From positions 20,815,779 to 20,879,778 of the forward strand of contig JAVIAB010000049.1 of the NCBI GenBank assembly GCA_032433765.1: a stretch of DNA of 64,000 bases, read 5' to 3'. The notes beneath the pieces were generated by a model that was not told the origin of the DNA, made no database searches, and saw only the letters and a program-made list of their open reading frames with translations. This document shows, piece after piece, positions 1-9,961 of the stretch. The translations under genes and the position numbers were made by a program. This DNA comes from Megaustenia siamemsis. Lineage: Eukaryota; Mollusca; Gastropoda; Stylommatophora; Ariophantidae. Positions within the stretch are counted from its first letter, which is position 1. Every line of letters begins with the position of its first letter.

Positions 1-490
1 GCAGTAGAAGGCGAAGCAACGAAACTTTCATGCTTCGGAACAACATAATACTGAAAATATTCATGATGAATGAAAATTGAGAACTCCTGCTTGGCAAAAC
101 AAGAGTAACGAAGGAAGGTATGTATCCAAAATTAGTTCATGATCCAGTATCATATTAAAACCAACTGAAGATATCCAGTTTGGAGTCGCGACGATATATC
201 CAAAAATATAGACCTGCGAAATGTATGTAATCAGCAATTTCTTTAATGAGGGCTAATTATCCAATCCGCGAAAGTGGTTGCCACGCATTCAGAAATAAAA
301 TCACATGAAATCACACGATATTATATCACAACATAACATTCCATCTTAGATTCGCAATCAATTTCACTTCCATCAAAAGTTATGTATAAGAGGCATGGCC
401 AGAATAAGTCACTGAAATAAAAAAAACACAACATAATTTTATTAATAATAAATGTAGTATGTATGTGATATGTATGTAATGTGTAAATTC
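1..490. other. AT-rich stretch, no gene seen
   Basis: Reading both strands shows no long open frame, no recognised repeat end and no tRNA-like motif. Composition is AT-rich and non-repetitive compared with what follows. Confidence 0.5.
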
Positions 491-942
491 ATCATCATCA
501 TCGAGTGCCATCTCCGCATCGAAGGTTGGCTACCATGGAGCGCCATTCTGCTCTGTCTCTTGCTTTGATGGTGCAGGTTGTCACAAGCCGGTTTGTCCAT
601 CTTTTGACATTACTCGTCCATGTTAGTCTTGCTCTGCCTCTTTTACCTTGTATTTTCCCCTCCAGGATTACTTTTAGTAGGCTGTTGTGTCTTTTAACAT
701 TGCCCAAAAATCGCATTTGTCTTGTTTGAATTGAGTTTAGTAGTTCTCTTTTCATTTTTAGTTATTTTAAAACTTCATCGTTTGTTTTCTTTTCCTTCCA
801 TCCAATTTTACCTATTCTTCTATATATCTACATTTCAAAATTTTAATTCTCTGTTCTGTTTTCTTATCTAATGTCCTTGTTTCTGTACCATATATGTAAG
901 TTACTGAATAACATTTATAAAACCAGCCATAGCCCTAATGTT
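491..942 (-). pseudogene. LINE F 3' end (reverse transcriptase tail), 5'-truncated
   Basis: An open frame at 755-498 reads MKRELLNSIQTRQMRFLG, then VKRHNSLLKVILEGK, a basic GRARLTW stretch and DRAEWRSMVANLRCGDGTR. This is the C-terminal tail seen in many invertebrate endonuclease-reverse transcriptase LINEs. Homology continues to about 942 through stops and frameshifts, with remnants of the GTETRTLDKKTEQRI segment. The element ends at 491-503 in a short CAT run (GAT on the coding strand), the usual microsatellite-like LINE tail. No catalytic RT motif remains, so it is dead. The same family recurs at 15151-15925, 18685-18985, 35370-35625, 61069-62118 and 63485-63640. Confidence 0.8.
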
Positions 943-1117
943 TTTTTTTAACTCTTTCAGCACGGAAGTCTTTTACCAGTGCAACAGAAGATATTTCAGA
1001 GACAAAATGTCTCATGGTTTTAAGAATCAATCTAAATATTTATAATTATTTAACACACAACATATTGTATATCAATTTTTTAAATATTTGAACGAGGTAT
1101 TAGTTTTGACCAATATC
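943..1117. other. Spacer, nothing recognised
   Basis: AT-rich sequence with many stops in all frames and no repeat shared with the rest of the window that I could see. Confidence 0.4.
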
Positions 1118-1524
1118 AAGATAAGAAGCCAAGAGAACAACAAAATTGACAATCATGAAGATACAGACTTTCATTATTGGATGCTTACGCAGAATAAAAG
1201 GATGGAAATGGCAGGACAAAATCACTAACATAGAATTATGGAAATGTACCAGTCAAATACCTGTGGATAAAGAGATACAGTGAAGAAGATGGCGCTGGAT
1301 AGGACACACACTGCGGAAGCCAACTGAGAGTATTACACAACAAGCCCTTTTTTGGAATCCACAGAGGAAAAGACAAAGAGGAAGACCAAAGAATTCTTGG
1401 AGAAGACAGATAGAAGCAGAGATGAAGATGATGGGGAAGACATGGAATGATCTTAACAGAATGGCAAGAAACAGAACGACTTGGAAAATGTTTGTTGAAG
1501 ACCTATGCTCCACAGGGAGCTGAA
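1118..1524 (+). pseudogene. LINE B 3' end, frameshifted
   Basis: Translation in shifting frames gives the RT thumb/tail signature: IMKIQTF, CLRRIK, WQDKITNIELWK, then RWRWIGHTLRKP, and the end FVEDLCSTGS-stop. This terminal motif is typical of a large class of animal endonuclease-RT LINEs. The catalytic core is absent because of 5' truncation. There are stops (for example a TGA near 1280) and a GAGGAAGACC-rich basic region. The last 38 bp of this copy are multiplied in the array that follows. Confidence 0.8.
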
Positions 1525-2060
1525 AGTGTTTGTTGAAGACCTATGCTCCACAGGGAGGTGAAAGTGTTTGTTGAAGACCTATGCTCCACAGGGAGCTGAA
1601 AGTGTTTGTTGAAGACCTATGCTCTACAGGGAGCTGAAAGTGTTTGTTGAAGACCTATGCTCCACAGGGAGCTGAAAGTGTTTGTTGAAGACCTATGCTC
1701 TTCTTGGAGCTAAAAGTGTTTGTTCAAGACCTATGCTCCACAGGGAGCTGAAAGTGTTTGTTGAAGACCTATGCTCCACAGAGAGCTGAAAGTGTTTGTT
1801 GAAGACCTATGCTCCACAGGGAGCTGAAAGTGTTTGTTGAAGATCTATGCTCCACAGGGGAATTGAAAGTGTTTGTTGAAGACCTATGCTCCACAGGGAG
1901 CTGAAAGTGTTTGTTGAAGACCTATGCTCCACAGGGGAATTGAAAGTGTTTGTTGAAGATCTATGCTCCACATGGAGCTGAAAGTGTTTGTTGAAGACCT
2001 ATGCTCCACTGGGAGCTAAAAGTGTTTGTTGAAGACCTATGCTCCATAGTGAGCTGAAAG
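1489..2060 (+). repeat. 38-bp minisatellite made from the LINE B 3' end (about 15 units)
   Basis: Each unit starts TGTTTGTTGAAGACC and ends GGGAGCTGAAAG, which is the codon string VFVEDLCSTGS-stop plus two bases. Units vary at a few sites (GGGGAATTGAAAG, one TCTTCTTGGAGC). Some are 39 bp, so the array is not a coding repeat. The array is followed by GTAGAAGAAGG, the same terminal tail seen in unexpanded LINE B copies (12955, 35851, 39333). Expansion therefore sits just inside the element's 3' terminus. Confidence 0.95.
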
Positions 2061-2077
2061 GTAGAAGAAGGAGAATA

Positions 2078-2345
2078 GCAAGATGATACAAGACATGTAA
2101 AAATAATATGATTTGTTGACTGTTCACACAAATCAAATTGAGAGTGACGCACTGTGCGGGAAAACGTGCGCTACCGAAATCACAATGACGCACTGTGCGG
2201 TGAAACGTGCGCTACCGAAATCACAATGACGCACTGTGCGACGAGACGTATGGAAATAGTTAAATCCTACAGTATTCCGAGTATTCTTCTGAAATACTTT
2301 TTTTTTTTTTTTTTTAAAGCATTGATGTATTTTTCAGCATTCTAT
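2078..2345. repeat. R6 fragment plus 41-bp CG-rich triplication and poly(T)
   Basis: Positions 2078-2160 match, in inverse orientation, the R6 repeats at 32620-32770 and 34190-34417. The segment GACGCACTGTGCGG...ACCGAAATCACAAT is then repeated about 2.5 times at 2145-2250. A T run sits at about 2299-2317. No gene. Confidence 0.6.
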
Positions 2346-2783
2346 TGATACTCTTAAATGTTATGTGGAGCAAGTCTTAACATATGGATGTGAATCGTGG
2401 AAAATAGGACAACAGACAAAAAAATCACTGCAGTCTGTAGAAATGTGGTTTTACAGAAGAATTTGAGAATACCATGGACAGCTAAGAAGAGTAATGAAAA
2501 CGTTCTGAAGGAGGTCAAAGCAAAAAGAGAGCTAATTTCCAATATTAGGAAGAAACAATCATCATCTTTTGGCCATGTAATGAGAAGAAAACAACTGGAA
2601 TATATTGTAACAACTGGGGAAATTGAGGGACGAAGAGATAGAGGGAAGCAAAGAGAAAAGATACCAGACAGCTTAAGAGAATGGCTTAGCAGAAAGTCAG
2701 CAACAGAAATGATAAATAACTGTCGCGATCGAAAGTTGTGGAGAGACATGATCACCTACGCCATTGATGATGATGATGATTGA
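2346..2783 (+). pseudogene. LINE A 3' end (reverse transcriptase tail)
   Basis: Reads LKCYVEQVLTYGCESWKIG, a 1-nt deletion near 2460, then LRIPWTAKKSNENVLKE, FGHVMRRKQLEYIVTTGEI and RDRKLWRDMITYA, ending in a GAT run at 2766-2781. This is the thumb-to-C-terminus part of an animal endonuclease-RT LINE with no catalytic core. The microsatellite tail in place of poly(A) suits an RTE-like mode of retrotransposition (inference). Sister copies lie at 8640-9394, 22167-22640, 34418-34770, 45131-45449 and 59334-59690. Confidence 0.85.
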
Positions 2784-3009
2784 TACTCCATGTTTCACAG
2801 CTATATGCTGCTATGGGAAAATATAGGCTGTTAAAAACACACATTTAGTTACCGTATCAATTCATTACCAAATGCTGTGCGTTTATTTTGTTTTAATTTA
2901 TTCATTGCTACGTTTTTCCTTCTTTTCATTGCGTTCTTGAAGTTCCCATCGTCTGTTTTCAGTGAGCCAGAACATTCTAAGCTCTTTTCTGTTTACGAGT
3001 GTCCAATAA
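2784..3009. other. Spacer, no gene seen
   Basis: Moderately AT-rich unique sequence. The open frame beginning inside it runs into the CT microsatellite and has no recognisable content. Confidence 0.4.
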
Positions 3010-3210
3010 TACTCATATTTCTCTCTCTGTCTCTCTCTAACTCTCCCTATCTCTGTTTGTCTATCTCTTTCAATCTCCGCCTCTTTCTCTCTCTCCCTAA
3101 CTCTTTCTATCTCTGCCTCTCTATCTCTCTAAATATCTTTATCGCTCAATCTCTCTCCTTATCTCTCTATCTCTCTCTATCTTTCTATCTCTCGCTATCT
3201 CTCTCTCCAT

Positions 3211-3247
<37 letters not shown>

Positions 3248-3465
3248 AATATATATATATATATCACTCTATATGTCTCTCTTTATCTATATTGCTATAT
3301 ATTTATATAACTCTCACACTGTCTCTCTCTTTCTCACACTCTATAACTCCATCTCTCTCTCTCTCTCTCTCTCTCATTATCTAGCTATATATTTATCTCT
3401 ATCTCTTATCTCTTTCTCTGTATCTCTTTGTCTATATCTCTACCTCTCTATCGATCTCTCTCTCT
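3010..3465. repeat. CT-rich simple repeat with TA core
   Basis: Long stretch of CTCTCT/CTAT variants with an alternating TA block at about 3204-3265. The open frames rich in Ser-Leu here are products of the repeat. Confidence 0.95.
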
Positions 3466-3590
3466 GGTGTCAAGGCTTAGAAAACAGTCAACAACAGAAT
3501 TGATGAAATGCAATGTTGATAAAAGATTGTGCAAGGACACGATCGCTTATACCATCTGGAATGGCAGTTGATGATGACGATGATACATAT
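3466..3590 (+). pseudogene. LINE E terminal fragment
   Basis: About 120 bp matching the last codons of LINE E (KQSTTEL...RRLWRDMIAYANRHGT) with stops, ending in a GATGATGACGATGAT tail. The 5' side joins the CT repeat directly. Confidence 0.7.
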
Positions 3591-3621
3591 GTATATATAG
3601 TGAACTTTATTTTTATTAGAG

Positions 3622-3815
3622 AGCCGCGATAGCTCAGTGGTTAGTGAACTGGACTACAAAGGACAAGAGGTAGGGTTCGATCCCAACCGAGTGCTTCCGT
3701 ATTCACCCAGCATAGGTACCGAATTTTTTTCTGGGAAAGTAAAGCGGCACAGGCGTAATACCGACCACATTACCCCAAAAATCATGTGTCGAAAGTCTGT
3801 AAAATGTATGGTCTT
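3622..3815 (+). mobile_element. S1 SINE, head and body (3' part displaced to 4873)
   Basis: tRNA-like head with box A TAGCTCAGTGG and box B GGTTCGATCCC, an AGCCG/CGGCT acceptor-like pairing, then the S1 body (CCGAATTTTTTTCTGGGAAAGTAAAGCGGCAC). Homology breaks at ATGGTC (3810-3815) and resumes at ATGGTCACTAACACC near 4870. The copy seems to be split by the LINE D block between. Confidence 0.85.
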
Positions 3816-4490
3816 CTTCTTTCTTTTCTCTTTCTCACTGATACCTAAAAGGTGTCGTGGTTTATATCATTTGTTGTTCTTGAGCTGCTCGAATTGTCTG
3901 AATTAGTGATTTTCCTTTGTTGTTACATGTCTCTGTCACTGCATCTATCCATCTTCTTCTTTTCTCTTTCTCACTGATACCTAAAAGGTGTCGTGGTTAT
4001 ATCATTTGTTGTTCTTGAGCTGCTCGAATTGTCTGAATTAGTGATTTTCCTTTGTTGTTACATGTCTCTGTCACTGCATCTATCCATCTTCTTCTTTTCT
4101 CTTTCACTGATACCTAAAAGGTGTCGTGGTTATATCATTTGTTGTTCTTGAGCTGCTCGAACTGTCTGAATTAGTGATTTTCCTTTGTTGTTACATGTCT
4201 CTATCACTGCATCTATCCATCTTCTTCTTTTCTCTTTCACTGATACCTAAAAGGTGTCGTGGTTATATCATTTGTTGTTCTTGAGCTGCTCGAACTGTCT
4301 GAATTAGTGATTTTCCTTTGTTGTTACATGTCTCTGTCACTGCATCTATCCATCTTCTTCTTTTCTCTTTTCACTGATACCTAAAAGGTGTCGTGGTTAT
4401 ATCATTTGTCGTTCTTGAGCTGCTCGAACTGTCTGAATTAGTGATTTTCCTGTGTTGTTACATGTCTCTGTCACTGCATCTATCCATCTT
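3816..4490 (-). repeat. 133-135-bp tandem repeat of the LINE D 3' end (about 5 units)
   Basis: The phrase ATCTTCTTCT recurs at 3951, 4086, 4219 and 4352 (spacing 135, 133, 133). On the minus strand each unit contains the LINE D C-terminus (RWIDAVTETCNN...AAQERQMI-stop) plus its 3' UTR (ACCACGACACCTTTTAGG...GTGAGAAAGAGAAAAG). The restart point lies in the codons for RRRW (AGAAGAAGATGG), which share AGAAGAAGA with the LINE's own 3' tail. Confidence 0.92.
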
Positions 4491-4737
4491 CTTCTGGGTC
4501 TTCCTCTTGGTCTTTTTCCATGCATTCTCGAGAAGAACACCCTTGATGGTGATTGGTAAGGGTTCATTCTGACCAGGTGGCCCAACCATTTAAGTTGTTG
4601 TTGTTCTATATATTCTTGGCAGAGTTTTGTTCCTACTAATTTTGTTATGGTTTCTTTTGGTATTCTATCTCTTCTTTTGTTGTTTGTTACTTTTCTCAAG
4701 CATCGCATCTCACATGTATTGATCTTTCTTAAATGTT
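4397..4737 (-). pseudogene. LINE D C-terminal coding fragment
   Basis: A 103-codon open frame (4708-4397) reads MRCLRKVTNNKRRDRIPKET, QQLKWLGHLVRMNP, HGKRPRGRPRRRWIDAVTET and ends AAQERQMI. This is the basic C-terminal region of an animal endonuclease-RT LINE. No RT catalytic motif is present, so it is a 5'-truncated copy. It is the best-preserved LINE D reading frame here. Relatives: 27238-27513, 32790-33130, 47533-47738. Confidence 0.85.
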
Positions 4738-4866
4738 TTGAAATAACACAAGAACGCTTGAATTTCCTTTTTCTACGGGCGTTGAAATTTATTATAACTT
4801 AAATTTGACTCCCATCGAAAATTGTATCGTGTTGCCACCACAAACACCCACCAGAAGTCAATTTGG
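4738..4866. repeat. R5, about 130-bp interspersed repeat
   Basis: Nearly the same sequence (GAAATAACAC.AGAACGCTTGAATTTCC to CC.GAAGTC) occurs at 47408-47530. Both copies touch a LINE D fragment but with opposite relative orientation, so R5 is probably an independent repeat. Class unknown. Confidence 0.65.
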
Positions 4867-4869
4867 TCA

Positions 4870-4935
4870 AATGGTCACTAACACCATATTCTCTATACGT
4901 TACTTGGCGTGACGGGGGGCTCTTTACTTCTACTT
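4870..4935 (+). mobile_element. S1 SINE 3' end (continuation of 3622-3815)
   Basis: Carries ATGGTCACTAACACC, TACTTGGCGTGACGGGG and a degenerate CTTTACTTCTACTTT tail, which is the missing 3' part of the S1 copy at 3622. Confidence 0.75.
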
Positions 4936-5059
4936 TATTCGCAATTCTTTGTCTTGACACAACTAGGAACAGTCAGTCTGCATACGATTGGATAAACGCT
5001 GGGACGGGAGATGAATCGGGTACGGGAATGCCTCGACTGCAATGAAACTGATTCTATGA

Positions 5060-5310
5060 ATATAATCATCATTACCATCATGTGCCATGCCAGTTGACGT
5101 AGACGATCATATCCTTCCACAATCTTTTATCTACAGTGCATCGTATCAGTTATGTTGTTGACTATTTTCCATGCCATGACATCGAATTATCCAGTATCTT
5201 CTCTCTTTGTCGTCCGCGATAACTCTTTCCTTCTATTTTGCCAGATGTAACCAAGTATTCCAACTTTCCTCTTCCCATGATGTGCCCGAAAAATGTTGAT
5301 TACGATCAGA
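5060..5310 (-). pseudogene. LINE E 3' end
   Basis: Minus-strand translation gives remnants of KLEYLVTTGKI, REKILD, WHGKQSTT and RRLWRDMIAYA with frameshifts. The element's terminus faces low coordinates. Confidence 0.7.
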
Positions 5311-5680
5311 AAAGAAAAGTAGAATTCATATTATTCAAATATCCAGATATTTAGTGTTTGCCTATATTGTTTGTGTTAACTTCACTTTATTTTCATTTTG
5401 TTAATTAATTAATTTTATTATTGCTGTTCTTTTCCTTACTTTGATCACCTCTTTTACTATGGTTCTTTTCTCTTCTTCGTTTACGAACACCTCCAGACGC
5501 CAATATTAATTGGTTCAAAGAAAGCGTTCGCTAATTCAAGGCTGTTGACATCATCAAAGAGCTTGTCCCGTTATCGTACCGGTGATGGCTACACGAGCCT
5601 TCTTTGTTCATCGTATGTTGGGCATGATTGTAGCAGATGTTCACCTGTCATTTTGTATGTACAACAATCACGTTCATCTT
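5311..5680. other. Spacer before the 40-bp array, no gene seen
   Basis: AT-rich, then mixed sequence. An open frame starting at 5582 only exists because it runs into the array. Confidence 0.4.
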
Positions 5681-6910
5681 TTGAAGGGGCATCAGCCTCC
5701 ATTTATCATGGACACATCTATTGAAGGGGCATCAGCCTCCGCTTATCATGGACACATCACTTGAAGGGGCATCAGCCTCCACTTATCATGGACACATCTA
5801 TTGAAGGGGCATCAGCCTCTACTTATCATGGACACATCTATTGAAGGGGCATCAGCCTCCACTTATCATGGACACATCTATTGAAGGGGCATCAGCCTCC
5901 ACTTATCATGGACACATCACTTGAAGGGGCATCAGCCTCCACTTATCATGGACACATCTATTGAAGGGGCATCAGCCTCTACTTATCATGGACACATCAC
6001 TAGAAGGGGCATCAGCCTCCACTTATCATGGATACATCTCTTGAAGAGGCATCAGCCTCCACTTATCATGGACACATCTATTGAAGGGGCATCAGCCTCC
6101 GCTTATCATGGACACATCACTTGAAGGGGCATCAGCCTCCGCTTATCATGGACACATCACTTGAAGGGGCATCAGCCACCACCTATCATGGACAGATCTC
6201 TTGAAAGGGCATCAGCCTCCACTTATCATGGACACATCTATTGAAGGGTCATCAGCCTCTACTTATCATGGACACATCTCTTGAAGAGGCATCAGCCTCC
6301 ACTTATCATGGAAACATCTCTTGAAGGGGTATAAGCTTCCACTTATCATGGACACATCACTAGAAGGGGCATCAGCCTCCACTAATCATGGACACATCTC
6401 TTGAAGGGGCATCAGCCTCCACTAATCATGGACACATCTCTTGAAGGGGCATCAGCCTCCACTTATCATGGACACATCACTAGAAGGGGCATCAGCCTCC
6501 ACTAATCATGGATACATCTCTTGAAGGGGCATCAGCCTCCACTTATCATGGACACATCTCTTGAAGGGGCATCAGCCTCCACTTATCATGGACACATCTC
6601 TTGAACGGGCATCAGCCTCCACTTATCATGGACACATCACTAGAAGGGGCATCAGCCTCCACTTATCATGGACACATCTCTTGAAGGGGCATCAGCCTCC
6701 ACTTATCATGGACACATCTCTTGAAGGGACATCAGCCTCTACTTATCACGGACACATCTCTTGAAGGGGCATCAGTCTCCACTTATCATGGACACATCTC
6801 TTGAAGGGGCATCAGCCTCCACTTATCATGGACACATCTCTTGAAGGGGCATCAGCCTCTACTTATCACGGACACATCTCCTGAAGGAGCATCAGCCTGC
6901 ACTTTTCATA
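5681..6910. repeat. 40-bp minisatellite, about 31 units
   Basis: Unit TTGAAGGGGCATCAGCCTCC followed by ACTTATCATGGACACATCTC. Phase is exact from 5681 to at least 6841 (29 x 40 bp), so units differ only by substitution. CTC/CTA/CAC endings and GCT/ACT variants are scattered. No source element recognised. Confidence 0.97.
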
Positions 6911-6921
6911 GGCTAAATACA

Positions 6922-7866
6922 AAATCAGTGTCTTTGACTACGCTAACAATCCCTCTATGACAATGCTAAATCAGTGTCACCGGCTACGCTAACAATCTCG
7001 CTATGACAATGCTAAATCAGTGTCTCTGACTACGCTAACAATACCTCTATGACAATGCTAAATCAGTGTCTCTGACTACGCTAACAATCCCTCTATGACA
7101 ATGTTAAATCAGTGTCTCTGACTACGCTAACAGTCCCTCTATGACAATGTTAAATCAGTGTCTCTGACTACGCTAACAGTCCCTCTATGACAATGTTAAA
7201 TCAGTGTCTCTGACTACGCTAACAATCCCTCTATGACAATGCTAAATCAGTGTCTCTGACTACGCTAACAATCCCTCTATGACAATGTTAAATCAGTGTC
7301 TCTGACAACGCTAACAGTCCCTCTATGACAATGTTAAATCAGTGTCTCTGACCACGCTAACAATCCCTCTATGACAATGCTAAATCAGTGTCTCTGACTA
7401 CGCTAACAATCCCTCTATGACAATGTTAAATCAGTGTCTCTGACTACGCTAACAGTCCCTCTATGACAATGTTAAATCAGTGTCTCTGACTACGCTAACA
7501 ATCCCTCTATGACAATGCTAAATCAGTGTCTCTGACTACGCTAACAATCCCTCTATGACAATGTTAAATCAGTGTCTCTGACAACGCTAACAGTCCCTCT
7601 ATGACAATGTTAAATCAGTGTCTCTGACTACGCTAACAATCCCTCTATGACAATGCTAAATCAGTGTCTCTGACTACGCTAACAATCCCTCTATGACAAT
7701 ACTAAATCAGTGTCTCTGACTACGCTAACAATCCCTCTATGACAATGCTAAATCAGTGTCTCTGACTACGCTAACAATACCTCTATGACAATACTAAATC
7801 AGTGTCTCTGACAACGCTAACAATCCCTCTATGACAATACTAAATCAGTGTCTCTGACTACGCTAA
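6922..7866. repeat. 46-bp minisatellite, about 20.5 units, with higher-order structure
   Basis: AAATCAGTGT recurs exactly every 46 bp from 6922 to 7842 (20 intervals). A variant pair (GACAACGCTAACAG preceded by GTTAAATC) appears at 7304 and 7580, 276 bp = 6 units apart, indicating block duplication. It abuts the 40-bp array with no spacer. Confidence 0.97.
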
Positions 7867-7965
7867 TCACGGCGAAATAAAAGGAAAAAAAGTAACATTT
7901 CGAGGGACGAAATGCAAAATTCATAGTCAACTATGGTTCACGGAGGGTGCTACGGAAAAATATAC

Positions 7966-8296
7966 CACGAAAGAAAGAAAGAAAGAAGAAAGAAGAGAAA
8001 GAAAGAAAGGAAAATACAAAGAAAGAAAGAACGAACGAACGAAAGAAAGAAAGAAAAGAAAGAAAGAATGAAAGATAGAACGAAAGAAAGAAAGTAAGAA
8101 AGAAAGACAGAAATAAAAAAAGAGCAAATGGAAAAAAAGAAAGAAAGTAAAAAAGTAAGAAAGAAAGAAAGAAAGAAAGAAAAAATGAACGAAAGAATGA
8201 AAGTATGAAAGAAAGAAAGAAAGAGCAAATGGAAAAGAAAGAAAGAAAGAGAGAATGTGAAAAGGGAAGGTAAGAAAGAAAGAATTAAAGAAAGAG

Positions 8297-8327
<31 letters not shown>

Positions 8328-8446
8328 ACGAAAGAAAGTTAGAAAGAAAGTTAGAAAGAAAGAAAGAGAGAAATAAAGAAATAAAGAAGGAAAGAAAGAA
8401 AGACGGAAAGAAAATTAAAGAAAAGGAAGGAAAAGAAATTTTGAAG
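7966..8446. repeat. GAAA-type polypurine tract
   Basis: About 480 bp of almost pure purine on the plus strand (GAAA, GAAC, GAGA variants). Such asymmetric tracts can form triplex DNA (established for GAA/GA repeats). The F/L/S-rich minus frames here are artefacts. Confidence 0.95.
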
Positions 8447-8639
8447 CAACATAAATGTACAAGACACAAAAAACAACTCGATCTGGGCGGTTGAACCTCA
8501 ATCAGGCATCAAAAACAGGCGCCGTCTGCAGGTTGTGGTAGACCAAGTATGTTATGTTTCTGCCATTAGCTAGGAAGCACACTACAACTACTAAATTGTT
8601 CTTTATATGTTCTAATGTTTATATAGTTTCTGGTATTTT

Positions 8640-8892
8640 TACATTAAAGATAAACAATTATCATTTGTTGGCCATGTAATGAGAAGAGAACATTTGGAAT
8701 ATATTGTAACAACTGGGAAAATTGGGGGACGAAAAGAAAGAGGGAAACAAAGAGAAAAGATACAAGACAGGTTAAGAGAATGACTTGGCTGAAGGTCAAC
8801 AACAGAAATGATGAAGAACTGTCGTGATTGAAAGTTGTGGAGAGACATGATCACCTACACCAGAAGGCCCGGTACTTGCTGATGATGATTAT
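8640..8892 (+). pseudogene. LINE A terminal fragment
   Basis: Matches LINE A from the FGHVMRRE...LEYIVTTGKI segment to RKLWRDMIT and a GATGATGATT tail, with a stop after LRE. It is followed immediately by a second LINE A copy in the same orientation. Confidence 0.8.
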
Positions 8893-9394
8893 GAAAAGCA
8901 GCTTTCCAAAAAATGAGGAAGATATTATGCAAACCATTTTTGACAATAGAAACAAGAAAAAGAGTTCTTAAATGTTATGTAGAGTCAGTCTTAACATATG
9001 GATGTGAATCATGGACAATAGGACAACAGACAAGAAAATCGCTGTAGGCTGTATAAATGTGGTTTTACAGAAGAATGTTGAGAATACCATGGACAGCTAA
9101 GAAGAGTAATGAAAACATTTTGAAAGAGGCCAAAGCAAGAAAAGAGCTAGTTTCCAATATTAGGAAGAAACAATCAACATTTTTTGGCCATGTAATGAGA
9201 AGAGAACAGCTGGAATATATTGTAACAACTGGGAAAATTGAGGGACGAAGAGATAGAGGGAAGAAAAGAGAAAAGATACCAGACAGCTTAAGAGAATGGC
9301 TTGACAGAAGGTCAACAACAGAAGGATAAATAACTGTCTAGATCGAAAGTTGTGGAGAGACATGATCACATACGCCAGCAGGCTTGGTTACTTG
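8893..9394 (+). pseudogene. LINE A 3' half, longer copy
   Basis: Begins upstream of the first copy's start: AFQKMRKILCKPF, then ETRKRVLKCYVESVLTYGCE, a stop, MWFYRRMLRIPWTAKKSNEN, VTTGKIEGRRDRGK and REWLDRRSTTE. It ends near GATGACTATAATGAT. The order of segments gives the best local view of LINE A between the thumb region and the tail. Dead: stops and no catalytic core. Confidence 0.82.
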
Positions 9395-9629
9395 ATGACT
9401 ATAATGATATCTACATTGAAATGTTTCAGTAAACTATGGACCGCAGCCATTTTGATATTTCAAATAATATTTTAGACGTTTCGTTTTCGAGGAGATTTAA
9501 TTTAGATAACGCTAAACTTAGAACAAATGTACCGTTAGAAGCACTGTAGCCCTGAGTGTATGAAATGATTATTGACAATGAGTCTCTGAAACTACTAATC
9601 TCTCTCTCTCTCTCTGCGTTCAAGACTAA
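9395..9629. other. Spacer, no gene seen
   Basis: Unique AT-rich DNA with a short CT run at 9599-9616 next to the 3' side of LINE G. Confidence 0.4.
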
Positions 9630-9661
9630 ATCAGAGTAGGATTCCAGACTCTCTCATGAAG

Positions 9662-9961
9662 TCAGCTGTCTGTTTTAAGTGATTCGATTGCCCCATATAG
9701 TTTCTCTTCCAGGGAGGTGGGTGTGGACCACATTGCTCTTCTCAGGTCTGTGTACTGGGGGCAATCCTGTAGACCATGTTTTGTAGTCATATTGTCCAGT
9801 GTACAGTGGCATAGGCTGGTTGTACCTATTTTAAATTTGGTGAACATGTGGTTTCTAATTTTATTGTGGCCAGTGCTTAGGTGAAGTATAATGACTTGAT
9901 CCCTCTTTGATAGTTGGTGGTATCCGCCCCTCTCGTTATGCTTGGGTGTTCTCGTTTCCAT
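9662..9961 (-). pseudogene. LINE G C-terminal Cys/His tail
   Basis: Open frame with HLSTGHNKIRNHMFTKFKIG, SLCHCTLDNMTTKHGLQDCP and STPTSLEEKLYGAIESLKT. The C-x-C...H...C pattern and the LE.KLYG..E.L end match the C-terminal knuckle of I/Nimb LINEs. It is out of frame with the RNase H segment. Confidence 0.8.

Noticed and set aside
3622..3700. Functional tRNA gene
   Set aside because: Boxes A and B are present, but the cloverleaf is imperfect and the sequence continues into a SINE body present about nine times.
7927..8469. 180-codon Phe/Leu/Ser minus frame
   Set aside because: Complement of a GAAA tract.
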